Shown: positions 11,101 through 22,932, counted from the first letter of the stretch. The stretch: DNA of 64,000 nucleotides from Lunularia cruciata (GCA_948567375.1 OX419759.1:34635493-34699492), one strand, 5' to 3'. The notes: generated by a model from the letters alone, not told the origin. Numbers and translations: made by a program.

Positions 11101-14100
11101 GCTTTGAGAGCCTCCTTGTCTTCCAAAATCACCATGTAATCTACACCCTTCTTCATGTAGATGGTCAATGCATAAGCCTTGTTGGAAAATGAGAAGATGA
11201 ACCTCCTATAGTACCCAACCATCCCCAAGAATTGGCGTAACTTTGTCAAGCTTGAAGGGAATGGAAGGTCTGAGATTTTCCTCACCTTCTCAGGATCAAC
11301 TGCTATTCCATCCTTGGAGATGATATGCCCCAAAAGTAGACCTTCTTCACATCCAAAAATGCACTTCTCTGGGTTGAGTGATGCACTTGCCTCATCCAAG
11401 CATTGCAAGACTTTGATTAGGTGCTCAAAGTGCTCCTCCTTGCTCCCATAGACACAAAAGTCATCAATGAAATCTCTCACAAATTTCCCAATGAAAGGTT
11501 CAAATACCTTGTTCATGAACCGTTGGAATGTGGCTGGAGCATTGCAAAGCCCAAAAGGCATGACCTTGAAAGAGTAAGTTCCCCAAGGTGTGGTGAATGT
11601 GGTGAGTTGTTGATGCTCTAGTGCAATCTTGATTTGGTTATATCCACTATAACCATCTCCAAAACTGTACCTCTCATGACCTGCAACCTCCTCCAAGATC
11701 TCATCAATGAATGGCAATGGGTAGTAGTCCTTCTTGGTAACAGCATTGAGCTTCTTGTAATCCACACATACCCGAAGCTTGCCATTCTTTTTCTTCACAA
11801 TGACAATTGGAGACACCCATTCTGAATTCTCCACCTCAAAGATAAATCCAGCCTCCTTGAGCTTATCAATCTCCTCCTTCACAACCAAAGATATTGGTGG
11901 GCTAATGCGACGTTGCTTTTGGCGGATTGGTCTTGCATGTGACTCCACCTCTATCTTGTGCTCCTCCAAGGTGACTTCCTTCAAATCCTTGTAACTAAAA
12001 GCAAACACATGGATGAACTTGTGGAAAATCTCCTCAAATCTCACCTTCTCCTCCTTGGTAACATTTGGGCCATACTTGAGGGTAGATAACCTTCTCTCTA
12101 CCTCCTCAAGTGTCAATGGTGATTTATCTGGGTCCTTCAAAACCTCTGGCTTAGGTGCAAAATCCATAGCACACAACGGATACACATCTGAATCAGATTC
12201 AGATTCATCCTCCTCCGTGGAAGTCTCCTCTTCCATGCTTGTGTCCACACCTGAAGCTCCTTCTTCAGAGTCTGATTCCCAATAATCAAAAGATGGTGTA
12301 TCTGAATGTGAAGTGTTGGTGGTGTTAGTCATAGGAACAGTGACTCTATGGTTTGATGGCCCAATCCTCAAGTACCCTTTGTGCCATCGATCAGTTGTGC
12401 GTGCTGCTCTCAACCATGGCCTCCCAAGAAGTAAGTCATAGCTTGAATCCTTCAAGACTTGGAAAGTCATGAGATTTTGAACTCCCATAACTGAAACTAC
12501 CACCTTATCCATCACCCCTACTGGTCGAACTTGTTGCTTGTTTGCCATGCTCACCATAAATGTTGAAGGTCTTGAGGGTATCATACCCAACTTCTTCATC
12601 AACCTTTCTGACATGGCATTCACTGCTGATCCTCCATCAACCAATGCATCCTTGATGTTGTGACCATTCACTCTCACATCAATCTTGGAGGCATATTCAC
12701 AAGCTTCCCATGATGCTGGCTTGGCATCCACTACCCCCATTGATACTGGAACTTTTGCCTTCTTCTTCTTCTTGCTCCTTGTAGAACTCAAACCACCTCT
12801 AAGCTCCTTTCTCAAGGTAGGGTTCAAAGCAATTAATTGGCCCACTGTGATGTTAGCCTTGTGACTACCAACATCTTCCAACACATTGTAGTTCCATTGT
12901 TGCTTTGAGATCAAGAAGTCCTCCATCCCCAACTTCTTCATTGGAGTCTTTGTTGTTGATGGTGTTGAGGTGCGAGTGCTCCTAGTAGACATAGGAGTAT
13001 CCTTGCTTGAAGTAAATCCTTGAGAAGAGTGAACATCCTCTGCAAAACGAGCTCTCTTCTTCTCTTGTGCCAAAAGCTCCAAATTAAGACCCTTGGAGTT
13101 TGAGCACTCTCCCTTCTCATACTTGCTCTCAACCACATCTATGGATGCTATCCCCTTACCTTTGTTGGGATTAGGAGCCACTTGGGTTTCACTACCTCCT
13201 TCTTGCCCTCTATTGGCTCCCTCATAACCCCTTCCTCCATGGTAAGTGGAATTTGGGCAATTCCTTTGGATATGGCCTCTTCCTCCACAACCAAAACAAT
13301 TTCTATCATTGAAATTGTTGGCTGGTTGGCCTCCTCTATATGGATAGTTTCCATAATCCTCTCCCTACATTCTGATCCACCTCTCTCTTCTCCCTTAGTT
13401 GCAACACATTGATCTTGAGATCCACAAGTTGTTATGTGATGGTTTGGAGTGGATCTTTTGTTGGAGGTGCAAAAACTGGAGCAACTACTACTTGTGGTGC
13501 AACCCTTGTCACCAAAGTATCAGAAGTTCCACCATACTTGTAGCCTTGAGGAGGATGCACAACCTCCTTCACCACCAAATCACTCTCATCCCCTTCCAAA
13601 CTCTCCTCCATACGAATTGCGATCTTGATAGCTTCAACCTTGGAAGAAGGTTCTCATATCTCACCTTGCTTCTAATTTGTGGTCTCAATCCTCCCACAAA
13701 ATTCTTGGTGAGCATTGCCCCTATGCCAATCATTGTAGTCTCCACATCATCCCCACCATTCCTCAACACTATGCGAAATCTGGACTCCAACTTTTCCACT
13801 CTTTCCACATAGACCCTCACTTTCTCTCCATCTCCTTGCTTGAGAAATGTAACCTCACTCATCAATCTCTCATAACTCTCATTAGGAAGAAAGTTCTCAA
13901 TGAGTGCTGAAGTCAAAGTCTCCCAAGACTCCTCTTCCCCCTCTCTCCTCTCTCTCTTTTGGTATTCTGACTCATACCATGTAAGTGCTGCATCCTCAAA
14001 GAAATCTGGTAATAATGAGGCCAACTCATTCCTCCTTCTCTCATTGTTTCCTATGCAAGCTCTCTTGAAGTCTCTCACAAAGGCCTCCACATCTTCTCCA

Positions 14101-14132
14101 TCCTTGCCAAAGAAAACCGGAAGTTTCCCCAT
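8124..14132 (-). pseudogene. A1 gag-pol, broken and partly duplicated
   Basis: Reading from 14132 there is gag (a Met-Gly-Lys-Leu-Pro start, as in A3), interrupted by a frameshift near 13650 and by changes near 13370, including a small deletion compared with A3. An 855-codon stretch, 13181-10614, holds the end of gag, protease, RT and RNase H. It then runs into the integrase start and returns to RT/RNase H sequence at 10217-9243. The rest of integrase is 9236-8124, separated by one stop codon. The duplicated block is described separately. The polyprotein cannot be made as one chain. Confidence 0.85.
9101..11465 (-). repeat. 1.17-kb tandem duplication within A1 pol
   Basis: The block 9101-10275 (integrase N-terminus back to the RT catalytic region) recurs at 10293-11465. 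An 18-bp filler, CTTTGAAAGTCAAAAGTC, separates the copies at 10276-10292. The copies are near-identical, so the event is recent relative to the family. Neither A2 nor A3 has it. The junction shows a short AAAAGTCA micro-repeat, compatible with template switching in reverse transcription or slippage repair. Confidence 0.85.
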
Positions 14133-14365
14133 CTTAACTCCTCACTATCTTTCTTTTCTCTCAAATTTTTTTTTTCTCTTTTCTTTTCTCTTACTCTATT
14201 ACTAATAGAGTATATACATGACTAACACCATCTGAGAATAATCCACTCTAGGGAACACAAAAGGTTCAGGTTGCTCCAAGATTTCTATAGCAACATCAAA
14301 TCCTAGAGTGCATATTAATCTAACTCTCATGGATAGTTTATCCATAAGTTGAAAGATTATCTCCA

Positions 14366-14842
14366 TCAGTGATCTTGAGAACTAGCTGATGAAGGTGGTA
14401 GTATTTCTGTAGCTGTACTAAGACTCTCTCCAAGATCCTTCACCAAAGTTTCCAAAAGTGCTTTTACTCCACTACACTCATGTCCTTTTGGAAGTCCTTC
14501 AACTCCACAAACCTCACACAACTCCTTGGTCTTAGATCTTCTCTCTCCCAATCTTGGTGAAGAAGGTCCAACATGCAAACCCAAGTCAAGTAAGCCTCTC
14601 CTTTCCCTCAATCTCTTGCTCTCAAAGGTCAATGGACATGAACTTGCCTTATGTCCCTTCTCTCCACATAGAAAGCACTTAGACTCACTCTTTCCTCCAA
14701 GTGGTGTAGGTTTTTGGATCCTCTCAACACTCTCTTCAAATTCTATTGTAAACTCTCTTTTCCTCAAATCCACCCCTACAATCACCTCAAACCCTTGGGG
14801 AACCTTGCATAATCTCAATTTCCACTCTTGATGACCTTCCAT
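14366..14842 (-). CDS. A1 accessory zinc-knuckle ORF before gag
   Basis: 158 codons from an ATG, open in this copy. Two Cys/His clusters are visible: CFLCGEKGHKASSC (CX2CX4HX4C, the retroviral zinc-knuckle spacing) and CEVC...GHEC. The N-terminal third (WKLRLCKVPQGFEVIVGVDL) looks like a small folded domain. It lies between the 5' LTR/leader and gag, in the same orientation. The same ORF occurs in A2 and A3, and a broken one in A0. It may bind RNA or DNA; the true role is unknown. Confidence 0.6.
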   Translation of the reverse strand: MEGHQEWKLRLCKVPQGFEVIVGVDLRKREFTIEFEESVERIQKPTPLGGKSESKCFLCGEKGHKASSCPLTFESKRLRERRGLLDLGLHVGPSSPRLGERRSKTKELCEVCGVEGLPKGHECSGVKALLETLVKDLGESLSTATEILPPSSASSQDH

Positions 14843-15701
14843 GTTCCCAAGATGAATCTAAACATTCAAACATGCTTTTTGTTGATCTCAAACTCCTCAT
14901 GCATGAGATCTCTACTCTGCAGAATTGACCCTTCCTCACAATGTCACTCAAATCTTCCAACCACTATGTCACAGTCCTCTGAAACTTTTCACAATTGATC
15001 ACAACTCTAGGGTGTCCCTCCCTGCAAAATTTCAGATCTTTTCATTGAGCCATTTGGCCTAGACACCTTTCTATTCAGCACCCATATTTCAGATTTGGTC
15101 TGAAAACCACCCCCCTCACTTCAAAAACTCATAACGCCCTGCGCAAACACAATCTCTCTCTAATTTGTGTGGCAGCAGGTAGGATACAATGCACTGAATT
15201 TTCTTGGAAATTTTCAGGACAATTCACTGAAAATTGAGGAAATGGCAGACTCTGTACAATTTTCCAGAGAGCATGCAGTTGCGGGAGCACTTTACCCTAT
15301 CAACTTTCAAAAATTCTAGCCCAGTGCGCATAGAAGCTCTCTCAATAATTTTAAGTGTGCTAACTGAAAGATAACCCAAGCTATCATGTGTAGAAATCTC
15401 AAGTCCAGATCTCAAACTTGAGATTTTGCCCAAAATCACCTTAATCCCCAAAATCTGCAATCCACCTCACACAATCTCTCCAATTCCTCTCATGTGTACA
15501 AGATGTACAAAATCACCTCAAAGACATCATAATGAACTACAGGGTATACAAATGGATCTTGGTTCTCTAACATAAGTTCAGCCCTCTCCTCTCCTAATGT
15601 TCTCTCCAAGTGAGCTCTCATAGCCTCCTTCTGCCTAATGTAGAATTGGACGCGGAACATTATCTTGCCTTCTAGAGAGGTCCCGGCAACGGAACCAAAA
15701 A

Positions 15702-16394
15702 TGTGAGCCGGCCTGTCTCTCACTCAGGATGAACCTCTGATGGCTATTATGGTAGCGCACCATGGACTAAGAAGGCAAGGAACCCCAACTCCATCATACT
15801 CCTCCAAGGCTAACACTCCAAGACTCAAGACATTGCTCACTAGAGAACTCAATGAGAGAGAGATAGTTGCAAATGAAAGGATGATGAGTACCTCCTCACT
15901 CCTTGTTTATATACTTGTGAAATAGTTACGTACCAAAGTTACTAATTACCGTAGTAACTCAAGTTACTAGACTAAAAGTCAAGTAAAGTCAAAAAGTAGA
16001 AAGGAATATCCATTCACATGGGCATATTCCCCTAAGCATGTGGTCTTATCTTGACCCAACCACTAAAGCAAGGATTCCTTCACATGGGCTATCCTTGGAC
16101 TAAAGAAGAATCCAAAACAAAAAGGCTTGCGGGCCCAAGAGTTCTCAACTCTTTCCCCAAAGCCAAACACCTAAGAATAATACCAAATCAACACACTTAA
16201 ATCCAAAATAGTGGTGCTCATCTTTTCTACTTCCTCTAAATTAAGGTCCCATCTATCTTAGCTATGACTAACTTTAGCTAACCATGACTAATATAGAACC
16301 ATCCTTTATCTCTATATAAATAATATCTCTTAAGTACTTGTAATACCAAGCTAAATATCACAATACCACACACATGCACAAATGGGTGTTACAA
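15702..16394 (-). repeat. A1 5' LTR
   Basis: 693 bp. The primer-binding site lies next to it on the low-coordinate side (plus strand GGTCCCGGCAACGGAACCA at about 15679-15697). A few differences from the 3' LTR show a modest age. Confidence 0.93.
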
Positions 16395-16824
16395 TCCATT
16401 GAGCCGGATTGCCTCTCTTCCCTTCCACCTCGGGACCTTCCTCACAATTACTAGCACTAATCTCTGCTATTACTCCCCAGAAACTGAAATTCCAGTTCCA
16501 TGCTAAAAATATAATACAAAGTCTAATCAAGACTTTGATTCTGGCCACTACATCTACCCTTTGAATTGTGAACCCTCGCACCGCCAGCACGTTGGCGACC
16601 TTCTTTGCCATGATTTGTTCTCTTGTTCTATGCTGTTGGAAAATAAGACCCTCTCCTAGACGAGACACTCTAACTCCCTCAGGGTTCTGGAAAATCTCAC
16701 TCTCGATGGGCTTCCGGATATGCATTACTGCATGACGACTACTCAAAGGAATTGGAAATTTGCTCAAAGGATTCAACTTCCCCCTGCGCAATTGCAATTT
16801 TATATTGCCCCAAATTGCAGTCAT
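16395..16824 (-). pseudogene. B1 LTR-encoded ORF1, N-terminal third
   Basis: An open frame on the minus strand encodes a protein aligning with the start of ORF1 in B3. It shows SKFPIPLSSR at the position of SNFPLPLRSR, then RVDVVARIKVL and IFLAWNWNFSF. It is cut at 16395 by A1. The ATG used by the other copies is not preserved here; the only upstream ATG (16824) lies further out, near a TATAAAA (16798-16804 on the complement). It is old and degraded, but the hydrophobic LAWNW block is retained. Confidence 0.6.
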
Positions 16825-17178
16825 TCTTCAATCAATTTTGTCTGTGAATTTCTCTCTTCTGCGTGCACTCTCGATCACTGTGAAGACATGCTTATTCTGC
16901 ACCCGCCGTTTCTTGAAATGTACTTTCTTGCCATGTATAGAGGTTGTTAAACGATCTTTGTCTTTCCTGCATCTTCCAACCCAAAGACAATGATCTTTGG
17001 ACTTTTTCCGGTGTATTCCTATTCCGAGTGCCTCCATCATCAGATCCGATGTCAACTTCTTTGGCTTTCCTCCGAAGTTACTTCCGTCCATTCTTCGTCC
17101 GCAATTCAACTTTTCTGTGCTTACTTCGTCTCTTAAACACTACTAACCATATAAAAACAAAAAAATGTGGGTACCACA

Positions 17179-17621
17179 TTTGGACAAAAGGAAGAAGTCA
17201 CAAATGAGAACCTATCAATCAAAGAATAGACCTGGAGAAGATATCAGATGGAGTCAAAAGAACGGAGGTCTAAGAATTGACTGTGACTCATTAGAGGAAA
17301 TACATCACTGCCCATTGAGCAAAAATTTAATATCAATAGAACTTTAACATTAGCAATGAAGCTTGGAGATTAAGATTGCCTAAACAAAGCCTAACCCAAG
17401 AAGCCATTAAAGATGAGCCTATGTTTAGAGGCATCGATAGCAAGGTGCTCCAACAGGAAGGATTGCCATCCGGGCAAAAGTAGAGACAGGGTCTGATTAC
17501 AAAAGGCTTTGAACCATTGACAAGTCAAGCAGTCTTAGCCCAAGCTGTCTTAGAGCAAGCAGTCTTAGCGCAAGCAGCCAGCTGCTTGGCACACTCCTGA
17601 GATCAACCAATCCATGTGACA
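17179..17621. repeat. Family D region, right part, ending in an LTR-like terminus
   Basis: It begins with the second TTTGG copy of the B1 target duplication, so it continues the 1-4449 sequence. Near the end it carries CAAGCAGTCTTAGC-type triplications (about 17525-17580), then GCAAGCAGCCAGCTGCTTGGCACACTCC and CCATGTGACA. This parallels the end of the C LTR (AAGCAGCCATGTGCT..GCACTC..CCATGACA at 33650-33692). Directly after it the B0 integrase frame resumes, so the D end sits inside that integrase. Confidence 0.5.
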
Positions 17622-17685
17622 ATGGGATGATATGGAAACTATTGCTGAATTTTTCTTCCAAAAGCTTGTTTCACATTATGGATAT
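17622..17685 (+). pseudogene. B0 integrase relic, upstream fragment
   Basis: Translation from 17623 gives WDDMETIAEFFFQKLVSHYGY, clearly related to the B3 integrase segment around RRDDAEIVAEFFF and RYGC just before the second catalytic Asp. D sequence cuts it on the left and solo LTR B2 on the right. It continues at 21453 and is the oldest recognisable family B element here. Confidence 0.75.
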
Positions 17686-18071
17686 TGTGGTACCCACATT
17701 TTTGCTTTTTTCTTATTTGTGAAGAAGAAGTGTATAGATGAAGTTGTATTGTACTTGGATGGCATCAAAAGGGTGAAGAATGGTGTCTTTGGGTTGTAAC
17801 CCACGGTAAAGTGATTTTGTGTCAAAAGACAAAGTACTCGGATTGGTCCTATCAATATTCAACCCAAAGTTACAAAACTTCATCTTGGGGTGCTCAACTT
17901 GAGGTGAGGATAGTGTAAGAACTTTCCTTTGGGGTTGGACATTCAAGAAAGTATCACACACAAAAACAGCTGGCCTATGAGCGGGGAAAAATTGACATTG
18001 ACAAGAGCATATAGAAGGTGTGGTTTCTTGGTAGAAGCTCAAAGTGAAGAAAGGCTGAAGAGAAGTGCCAC

Positions 18072-18077
18072 TATAAA
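18072..18077 (+). promoter_or_regulatory. TATA box of LTR B2
   Basis: TATAAA, with its first base 27 nt before the ORF1 ATG at 18099. The same spacing occurs in both B3 LTRs. Inferred core promoter; the start of transcription would then fall close to the ATG. Confidence 0.45.
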
Positions 18078-18098
18078 CTTTGGGATTGAGACAAAGAG

Positions 18099-20646
18099 AT
18101 GACAAGTAATTTCCCATTGCCATTAAGGAGTCATCTCAAGGGAGATCAGAGAAAAGAGAGTGTAGTAAGAGGTGTGCTTGTGCATCAAGAGGAAATCAGG
18201 AGAGTTAGTCCGGGAGTCGAGAGGAAGAATAATCATCAACCCAGAGTAGAGGAGAGTAAGATGGGAGAACTCAGAAGAACTCAGAATTCATAGTGAGAAA
18301 TCATGCAATTTGGAGGTTAGATGTGATCACAAGAATCAAAGTCTTAAGAAGGCTTTGGATCACATTTCTGGCATGGAACTGGAACCTTAGTTTTATAGGT
18401 TTCATGACCAAGATCATTGAGAGTAAGTGTTTGGACAGACCCAAGACAGAGGTAAGAGAGGAAATCCGGCTTGATGGACAAAGTCAAATTGGAGGTTTGT
18501 ACTCAGAAGAGAGGCGGGTGAGGAGCAAGGAGACACACTCTTGGGGAGAGGAGAAGTAGCTAAAGAAACCCAAGAAGTACAACACCTTTTCTTCAAAATG
18601 CATAAAGAATAGGTATAAGGTTGAGAGTTATAAGGACCTTGTGAGGAGAGGCATCATAGGAGCAATGATGGCTATCTTCAAGCCCGAGAAAACCACTTAT
18701 GTGATGAAACATCAAGCGGTGTTTTTCCATAAGATGTTTGCAGGGGAACCGATCAATTGGGCAAAGTGCTTTCATCAGCACACAAGACAAATGGTGTGGA
18801 TTTTGAGGGATAAGTTACCTCCACACTACATTGTTCGGTTTGTAGCCCACTTTATTTAGGATTGAATCTGTTGAATGCGGAGGAATGACACAAGATGGTG
18901 TTGCATTTCCATCTTGACTTAAGGAGAGATGCTGATGCGGAGGAGCAGCAATACATTCTTCAGATCAGGAGCAGTGATGAGTACTACATGTAGACGGAGC
19001 AGAGTGTGAGATTGGCGGTGAATGCTCTAAAGTCAAAGAAGAGGAGTCAACCAGAAGAAGAAGTAGCGGCAATGAGACCTTGGAAGACCAAGAAAGTAAA
19101 CTCAAAGAAGGACCTGGTGGTAATTGTGTCATCGGGAGAAGCATCAGAAGCGGAAGCCGAGTACAAGTCAGAAGACTCAGAGAAAGAAGAAGAATCTGAA
19201 GCAAGTAATGAGAGGGAGGATGGAGTGGAAATGCAGCTGGTAGTAGAGGAAGAAGGAGGAAAGCTAGAGATGATAGAAGAAGATAACCCAAAGGAAGAAG
19301 AAGAAGTTGCAGAGAAAGAGGAGAAGAAGGTTATCATTAAGAGAGGTATCCAATCTAGAAGAAATGCAAAGTATGAGGCGGGGCCAAGTCAAAGAAGAGA
19401 AATGGAAAGTGAAAGTTTGGGGAGCAAGGAATTCATTCCAATCAGGCAAGTTTGGCTAAGAAGAAGAGTGTAAGGGGAAGAAGAAGCAAAGAAGGGGAAG
19501 AGACTGCAAGCAAAAAGAATCCATATCAGAGGAGTGGAGTATCTATGGGAGATTGTTTGCCCATTGCTGATGAAGTTGGAGGAGAAGAAGAAAGAGATGC
19601 AGTCGGAGTATCCGAGAGGTAAAGACTGTGTTGCAGGTGTTGGCGTGGTTAGAAGAAGAGAACTTGGAGTTGAAGGAGAGCTTAACCCGAAGAGAGGAGA
19701 AAAAGGAGGTACTATGAGTAGATGCAATAGTAAAGAATCAGGTGATTGAGAAGTTCAAGAGAGAAGTGAGTGTAGAGAGAGAATAATAGAGCAAAATGTC
19801 ATAGCTTGGGAAAGACATATAGTTGAGTATGAAATCTTGAAATAGTAGTTTTTTGATTCACAATTAGGAATCATCCATGCTATGGCAAGAGTAGTAGAGA
19901 AGGAGCAAGAGTTCAATAGAGTAATGCTAAGTGTAGAAGAGAAGAAGCAGCTTTGGCAAAGAGAGTTAATAGTGAGTTATAGAGAAGAAGAAAGATTGAG
20001 GGAGTTACTTTATAATTTGGAAGAGAAGGTAGTGCAGAAAGAGAAGGAGAAGGAGACTTCAAAGGCCAAATTTGAGGCAGAGCTGGCAATGTACTGAGAA
20101 GATTGGCAAGCAGATCGGGAACATGAGAGAAGAATGAGGCTTGAGCCATCAAAGGAGATAGTAGTGAAGATGAATGCAATGTTGAGTACAAAAGCAAGTG
20201 TAAGGATTGAAGAAACAAGGTTGCACGAGTTAAGATTGTTGGTGTAGGAGACAAGGAGAAGAAATGCAAAAGATAAGGACTTGAATGCTTTGTTGATTAG
20301 TCTCAAAACTTGTGTAGATAGGAAGATATTGGAAGTGGAAGACAATATTACGATTAGATTAGATTTAGTTAAGTTAGAAATAGATAAACTTCAGAAGGAT
20401 CTAAGAGCAAAAATTGAAGTAGAAGAGATGGGAGTACAAATATCTTTGGAGTTGCCATTGGAGGTTTTAGAGAAAGATGGGTTGCAAGAAGAAGATGTAT
20501 GTAGATTGCCCATGACGGGAATTGTAGATCAGAGTGAATAGGTGTTAGAATAAATGGAAGAATTGGTAGTTGGTAAACTCAAGGATAAAGTAGTATGTGA
20601 CGTTACTTTGGGTTTGGAAGCCGAGAAAGAAGTAGACATTAGATAA
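18099..20646 (+). pseudogene. B2 LTR-encoded ORF1, degraded
   Basis: The start matches the B3 copies (Met-x-SNFPLPLRS-L-GD). Then follow RLDVITRIKVL, ITFLAWNWNLSF and ESKCLD, and further on KHQAVFFHKMFAGEPINWAKCFHQ. After these come an acidic Glu/Lys/Ser stretch (19006-19473) and Glu/Lys-rich coiled-coil pieces (19882-20097, 20281-20541). It ends ..EVDIR-stop, parallel to the B3 end ..EVDIGSD-stop. Frame changes near 18290 and 18900-19000 and many stops disable it. Spacing along the LTR is the same as in B3, so this is the same gene, ancient and decayed. Confidence 0.7.
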
Positions 20647-21452
20647 GAGTAGTAAAAATTTTGAGATTTGAAGAGACAGATATGAAGAGGTGCATTGTCA
20701 TTTTGAATTTGTAGGTTGTTAGAGTTATTAGGAAGCAATTTAGGAAGTTAGTTAATTGCTGAAGTGCTCTGCCTATTTGAAGGAGGCATTCACAATATGT
20801 TGTTTTTCAGTGCTCAGAATTTCTGAGAATAGATAAAGCAAAGTGTTGTGAAACAATCCTTGTCACTTGAGCTTAATTTTGGGTATCAACTTTATGTGTG
20901 TGTGTGTGAGTGCATGGAGAATTATGCGTGCAAATCAATGTGTTTGCTAGATGTTGGATTCCATAGCCATGATCTTCATTCTGTGTGTTTGATCTTGAAT
21001 GAAGTGCAATCTGAACAATGCCTTGACAGATCTAAGAGGAATTGTAGTGTTGATAGTATTTTGCAGTTATGAGTATAGCATAGTTTTGATGTGAAGCAAT
21101 TTGGATCGAGGAAGTTGGCCCTTCAATGGAGAGGTGGAACACAATTCTGAGGCAAAGTCTTTTGCAATGAACTGCTATTTTCGGGAGAGATTGAATCATC
21201 ACAATCAAGAGTGCTTGGAAAGATTTGATGGAGTTGTGATTAAGTGTGATATTTTTTTGTGATGAGATTGCAAGTTAGTGCTTGTTACTAGCTTCTGGGT
21301 GTAGTTGCTACCTAAGAGACTAAAGACAAAGCCAAGAAGAACTAATTTGGTTACTTTGCTTTGTATTTGACCACTTTTTTGACAAGTATCACTATGGGAA
21401 CAAACTTTACTTACCTAATTACTGCAAAAGTGATATTTGCCAGGTTGTCACA

Positions 21453-22071
21453 AATATCCTTTGGAATTGGTCAATGACAAAGGGCCTCAATTTATGAACT
21501 CTTTTGTGGAGGCATTACCTAGTACTTCCAAATCAAACATTTGAAGATGATGCACTAAACCCCAAAGTGAATGGATAAACAGAGAAAGTGAAGGGGTTTT
21601 TATGTAAAATTTTGAACAAGGAGACTATCAATAATGCCTATGATTGGGATACAAAACTAACTACAGCTTTTTGGGCATAAAAAACTATTAAGAAGATTAC
21701 AACAAAGGAGACTCCATATTTTTTAACATATGGACTGCATCCCATACTACTAATTGAATTTGAAATATTGTCATATCAGATCCTATGTGAGGAATGATTG
21801 TCAGAGGGAAAAAGTCAAGATCTTTGGATCCATCAATTGATCTGGTTAAGAGAGAAAAGAGATGATGCAATGTAAACCACAAATGAGATACAAGAATAGC
21901 AAAAGGTCAGGCATGATAAGTGAATCAAGCCTATTGTTGTTTGGGAGGGAGATTTGGTCTTGTTGTATGACAATTGCTAAATACTTTTTCCAAGCAAGCT
22001 GCATTTAAGGTAGATGGGTCCATACCATGTAATGCATATTTATGAAAATGGTTCAATTCAACTTCTAGACC
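21453..22071 (+). pseudogene. B0 integrase relic, downstream fragment
   Basis: The conceptual translation with frame shifts follows the B3 integrase from PLELV.D.G.F through the DDE-core end and the TPYFLTYGLHPILPVEFE-like segment to the C-terminal VREGDLVLLYDN / KLHLRWMGPY region. It is heavily broken by stops. It ends near 22060 where A0 begins; nothing beyond the A0 start belongs to it inside this window. Confidence 0.7.
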
Positions 22072-22932
22072 TATAACACCCATTTGTGCATGGATATGCT
22101 ATTGTGGTGTTTAGTTTGGTATTACAAGTAATTGAAAGATATTATTTATGTAGAGATAAAGATAGTTCTACATTAGTCATGATTAGCTAAAGTTAGTCAT
22201 AGCTAAGATAGAGGTGTCTTTACTTTAGAGGAAGTGGAAAAGATGAGCACCATTATTTTGGAGTCTAGTGTGTTGACTTGGTATTATTCCTAGGTGTTTG
22301 GCTTTTAGGAAAGAGTTGAGAACTCTTGGACCCACAAAGCCTTTTTTGTTTCAAATTCCTCTATAATCCAAGGAAAACCCATGTAAAGGAATCCTTGACT
22401 TAGTGGTTGGGTCAAGATAAGATCACATGCTTAAGAGAATATTCTCATGAGTATGGATATTCTTTTAGCTTTTGACTTTATTTGACTTTCAGCCTAGTAA
22501 CTTGAGTTACTCCAATAATTAGTAACTTTGGTGCATAACTATTTCATAAATATATAAACTAGGGGTGAAAAAGTAGTCATCATCCTTTCATTTGCAATTA
22601 TCTCTCTCTCTTGTTGAGTTCTCTAGTGAGCAATGTCTTGAGTCTTGGAGTGTTAGCCTTGGAGGAGTATTATGGAGTTGAGGTTCCTTACTTTCTTTGT
22701 CCATGATGTGCTACCATGATAACCATCAAAGGTTCATCCTAAGTGAGAGATATGCTAGCTCACCATCTTTTGTGGGATTCATGGATTCTTGTAATGCTTT
22801 CTATGTACTTCTTGAATTTTGGCCATGCATAGTTTCAGAAGGTTTTCCCACTCCTTATTGATCTATTTCATGAAATAATAGCCATTATAGCCATCAAAGG
22901 TCCATCTTGAGTGAGAGACAAGACGACTCACA
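22072..22932 (+). repeat. A0 5' LTR with duplicated terminal segment
   Basis: It starts TATAACACCC (family TGTAACACCC) and ends GACTCACA. At about 861 bp it is longer than the family's 692 bp. After a first LTR-like end at about 22725-22765 (CCATCAAAGGTTCATCC..GAGAGA..GCTAGCTCAC) comes about 100 bp of extra sequence. A second copy of the same end follows (CCATCAAAGGTCCATC..GAGAGACAAGACGACTCACA). ATATATAAAC at about 22548-22557 is the TATA position. Confidence 0.8.

Larger units (their letters stand above)
7384..16394 (-). mobile_element. A1: family A Ty3/gypsy retrotransposon, defective, with internal duplication
   Basis: The LTRs are at 7384-8075 (3') and 15702-16394 (5'). The plus strand begins TGTGAGCCGGC and ends GGGTGTTACA. 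It is flanked by a 4-bp duplication GTCC (7380-7383) / ATCC (16395-16398) with one mismatch; the uninterrupted site can be read in the B3 LTR near 58737-58760. At 9011 bp it is about 1.2 kb longer than A2 and A3 because of a tandem duplication in pol. Gag and pol carry frameshifts. Non-autonomous. Confidence 0.95.
4450..17178 (-). mobile_element. B1: family B solo LTR, interrupted by element A1
   Basis: The plus strand starts TGTGACAACCCGGCAAATATC and ends TGTGGGTACCACA, matching the ends of the B3 LTRs (55731-59512). A perfect 5-bp duplication TTTGG (4445-4449 and 17179-17183) flanks it with no internal domain, so it is a solo LTR left by LTR-LTR recombination. Removing A1 (7384-16394) and its 4-bp duplication leaves about 3.71 kb. 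The copy is well diverged from the B3 LTRs at the nucleotide level but still carries a recognisable minus-strand ORF1. Confidence 0.9.
17686..21452 (+). mobile_element. B2: family B solo LTR
   Basis: 3767 bp, starting TGTGGTACCCACA and ending CCAGGTTGTCACA, the element-strand ends of the B LTR. The flanks are GATAT (17681-17685) and AATAT (21453-21457), a 5-bp duplication with one mismatch. The same integrase frame is present on both sides, so this is a solo LTR inserted in B0. It is opposite in orientation to B1 and B3. Confidence 0.88.

Noticed and set aside
17525-17580. Short direct repeats AAGCAGTCTTAGC(C/G) suggesting a CRISPR-like array
   Set aside because: Only three imperfect copies with no regular spacers, inside plant retrotransposon DNA.
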